Shown one piece after another: positions 24,312-25,826 of a stretch of 25,826 bases of DNA (position 1 is its first letter; every line of letters begins with the position of its first letter). The position numbers and the translations under genes are program-made. This stretch comes from Tritrichomonas foetus (lineage: Eukaryota > Parabasalia > Tritrichomonadida > Tritrichomonadidae), in contig MLAK01000651.1 of NCBI GenBank assembly GCA_001839685.1, positions 58,711 to 84,536 on the forward strand, given 5' to 3'. The notes beneath the pieces are model-generated. The model was not told the DNA's origin, did not search any database, and saw only the letters and a program-made list of their open reading frames with translations.

Positions 24312-25733
24312 ATGACTCGAGTCATCTCTACTACCGTAAATAACATAAAAACCTTCCACATTACCGCCGAGAATGCGTTGCCTGACAAGTATGGAGACCG
24401 TGCAAATCGAAGAATCGGTTCCCACGCCGAACTAAAAAATCGCATTAGTTTCATCCAAGAATTTGAGTTCACCGGCAGTTCCAGGCAAGTTCACATTTCA
24501 CGTGACTGCTTGACAGTCGCCGTTTCCGGCGAATACCCACCACAGATCAAAATCTTCGATTTGCCCGATTTGAGCCAGACAACCGTTTTCAGCGTTCGAA
24601 GAAGTCCCGCCCACTTCGAGTTTTTGACAGATGACTGGTCGAAGCTCGGAGCTCTTCGCGGCGATCGAAAATTTGATTTATACACAAAAGGTGGTATTTT
24701 CGCATCCATCAGCCTTCCAATTCGCTGTCGAAACTTCGTTTACAATCCACCAACGGCAGACGTTATCATGTCTTCAGAAGATTCGCAATTACTCAGATTG
24801 AATCTCGAATTAGGTCAATTTGTACAATCAATTCCGGCTTGTGCCCAAAATGGAAACTGCGTTGCTGTCTCAGACGTCCACCAGCTCATAGTTTGCGGAT
24901 TTGATGACGGTCAGCTCGAATTCTACGATCCACGAGATAAACGGTCGCTTGCCGCTGTCGATCTCGGAAGTGAAGTCACTCAAGTTGCATTCAACAAATC
25001 TGGCTACAAAGTCGCCGCTGGTCTTTCGACAGGTGACGTCCTCCTATTCGATATCAGATCGGCCACACCACGATTAAGATACTCGCATCGAAACGATACT
25101 CCAATCAATTCACTAGCTTTCCAGAACAACGACAAATACCTCCTTTCGTCGGACAGTCGAGGTGTCAGAATTTACTCCCTTGAGAATGAAGGGAAATTCT
25201 ACACATCGTTTGAAACGAAATCTCAATTGAATCATATGATTCCATTTCCAGACAGTGGCCTTATTTTTGCTGCAACCGACGCTCAAAAAGTTCAGACAAT
25301 GTTCATCCCAGAATTAGGGCCTGCTCCACGCTTTGCTTCATTTTTGGAAAATTTGATCAACGACGTCGAAGCAGAAGAGCAGGACGGAACTCCACTCTAC
25401 GAGAATATGAAATTCGTCACTCGCGACGAGCTCGAAAAATACGGAGGCGGCCATTTAGTTGGAAGTTCGGCATTAAAGCCCTACATGCACGGATTTTTCG
25501 TTCACAGGGAACTATACAAGATGATTGTCAGCCAAAACGAGGGAACTGAGCTTGAAGACCATCTCAAGCGCACAAGAATGGAAAAGAAAGAAGAAGCAGA
25601 AAAAGCCAAAATTGTGGCACAAAGAAAGGCTCCAAAGAAGGATTTGGGAGACCTCGAGGTGACCGAAAACGATTCGAAGAGGAAGGCAAAGAAGAAGATG
25701 CAGATGGTGAACGACCCTTACTACCTCGACTGA
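24312..25733 (+). CDS. ENP2: Ribosome biogenesis WD40 protein Enp2/NOL10
   Basis: A 473-residue nucleolar protein. Enp2/NOL10 belongs to the small-subunit processome and binds Bfr2 and the U3/18S pre-rRNA assembly. Seen: the N-terminal strand NNIKTFHITAENALPDKYGD (10-29); a WD40 propeller through about residue 340 (for example FDDGQLEFYDPRDKR, STGDVLLFDIRS, ILELGPAPRFASFL-like LGPAPRFASFLENL); and the family-specific block after it, KFVTRDELEKYGGGHLVGSS then KPYMHGFFVHRELY. The C-terminus is a short Lys/Glu-rich helix. Yeast and human homologues are about 690-710 residues and carry an NUC153 segment after this point; here the protein ends soon after the basic helix. The stop is TGA. The gene is complete within the window. 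Confidence 0.92.
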   Translation: MTRVISTTVNNIKTFHITAENALPDKYGDRANRRIGSHAELKNRISFIQEFEFTGSSRQVHISRDCLTVAVSGEYPPQIKIFDLPDLSQTTVFSVRRSPAHFEFLTDDWSKLGALRGDRKFDLYTKGGIFASISLPIRCRNFVYNPPTADVIMSSEDSQLLRLNLELGQFVQSIPACAQNGNCVAVSDVHQLIVCGFDDGQLEFYDPRDKRSLAAVDLGSEVTQVAFNKSGYKVAAGLSTGDVLLFDIRSATPRLRYSHRNDTPINSLAFQNNDKYLLSSDSRGVRIYSLENEGKFYTSFETKSQLNHMIPFPDSGLIFAATDAQKVQTMFIPELGPAPRFASFLENLINDVEAEEQDGTPLYENMKFVTRDELEKYGGGHLVGSSALKPYMHGFFVHRELYKMIVSQNEGTELEDHLKRTRMEKKEEAEKAKIVAQRKAPKKDLGDLEVTENDSKRKAKKKMQMVNDPYYLD

Positions 25734-25826
25734 TGCATCTCGTGTTCGAGAAAGGATGTGTGTTTTATAGAGTAACAGTTTTGGATTTCATAAATATTGT
25801 ATTTCTCCTTAATGACTTTCACTTTA

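Noticed and set aside
1..25826. CRISPR arrays, tRNA or rRNA genes, trichomonad intron consensus
   Set aside because: I looked by eye on both strands and found no spaced repeats, no tRNA-like arm pairs with a T-loop, and no exact 3' splice consensus. A tRNAscan or covariance search would be needed to exclude small RNAs.

Overview
The window looks like nuclear DNA of a parabasalid protist (a trichomonad). It is AT-rich, and its genes are intron-free as far as I can see and closely packed on both strands. TAA and TGA are ordinary stops. Several start codons sit 3-16 bases downstream of a TCA-pyrimidine-A/T motif, the trichomonad Initiator (Inr), sometimes fused to CCTTT. The protein set is eukaryotic (proteasome alpha subunit, eS30, NAA40, Enp2/NOL10, GRIP golgin, TON1/FOP-like). 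Alongside it is one clearly GC-richer, bacterial-looking gene (NagB fused to a PIG-L deacetylase). I cannot fix the species; Tritrichomonas or a relative is a guess from base composition and style.

Layout. Bases 1-5304: a 20-bp minisatellite, a minimal bromodomain protein (-) divergent from a proteasome alpha-like gene (+), a Lys/Ser-rich unknown (+), a NAA40/NatD histone N-acetyltransferase (+), and a UBAC2-like rhomboid-fold membrane protein with a UBA domain (-). Bases 5411-5740: an ATG-less coding-like relic. Bases 5865-9695: a 1276-residue Asn/Glu-rich protein with a ten-copy hexapeptide array, a spaced recurring motif and a C-terminal coiled coil (-). Its 5' end and upstream flank are repeated identically, as far as I can read, just to the right, with an N at the joint; this may be an assembly artefact. 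Bases 11059-12600: gene-poor DNA with small coding-like fragments.

Bases 12607-16322: an ER thioredoxin/PDI-like protein (+), convergent with the NagB-PIG-L fusion (-), then a probable broken gene that keeps its Inr, then ribosomal protein eS30 (-). Bases 16791-25733: a coiled-coil protein (-) divergent from a TON1/FOP-like LisH protein (+), then Dus1-type tRNA-dihydrouridine synthase, a GRIP golgin and Enp2/NOL10, all (+).

The genes are mostly unrelated housekeeping functions placed side by side, as expected for monocistronic trichomonad genes. Loose themes are chromatin (bromodomain, NAA40), protein quality control (proteasome, UBAC2-like, PDI-like), translation and ribosome biogenesis (eS30, Dus1, Enp2) and cytoskeleton/Golgi organisation. 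I found no convincing new multi-gene system. The most unusual items are the repeated motif in the 1276-residue protein, the NagB-PIG-L fusion, the altered Dus1 motifs and the decayed gene pieces.
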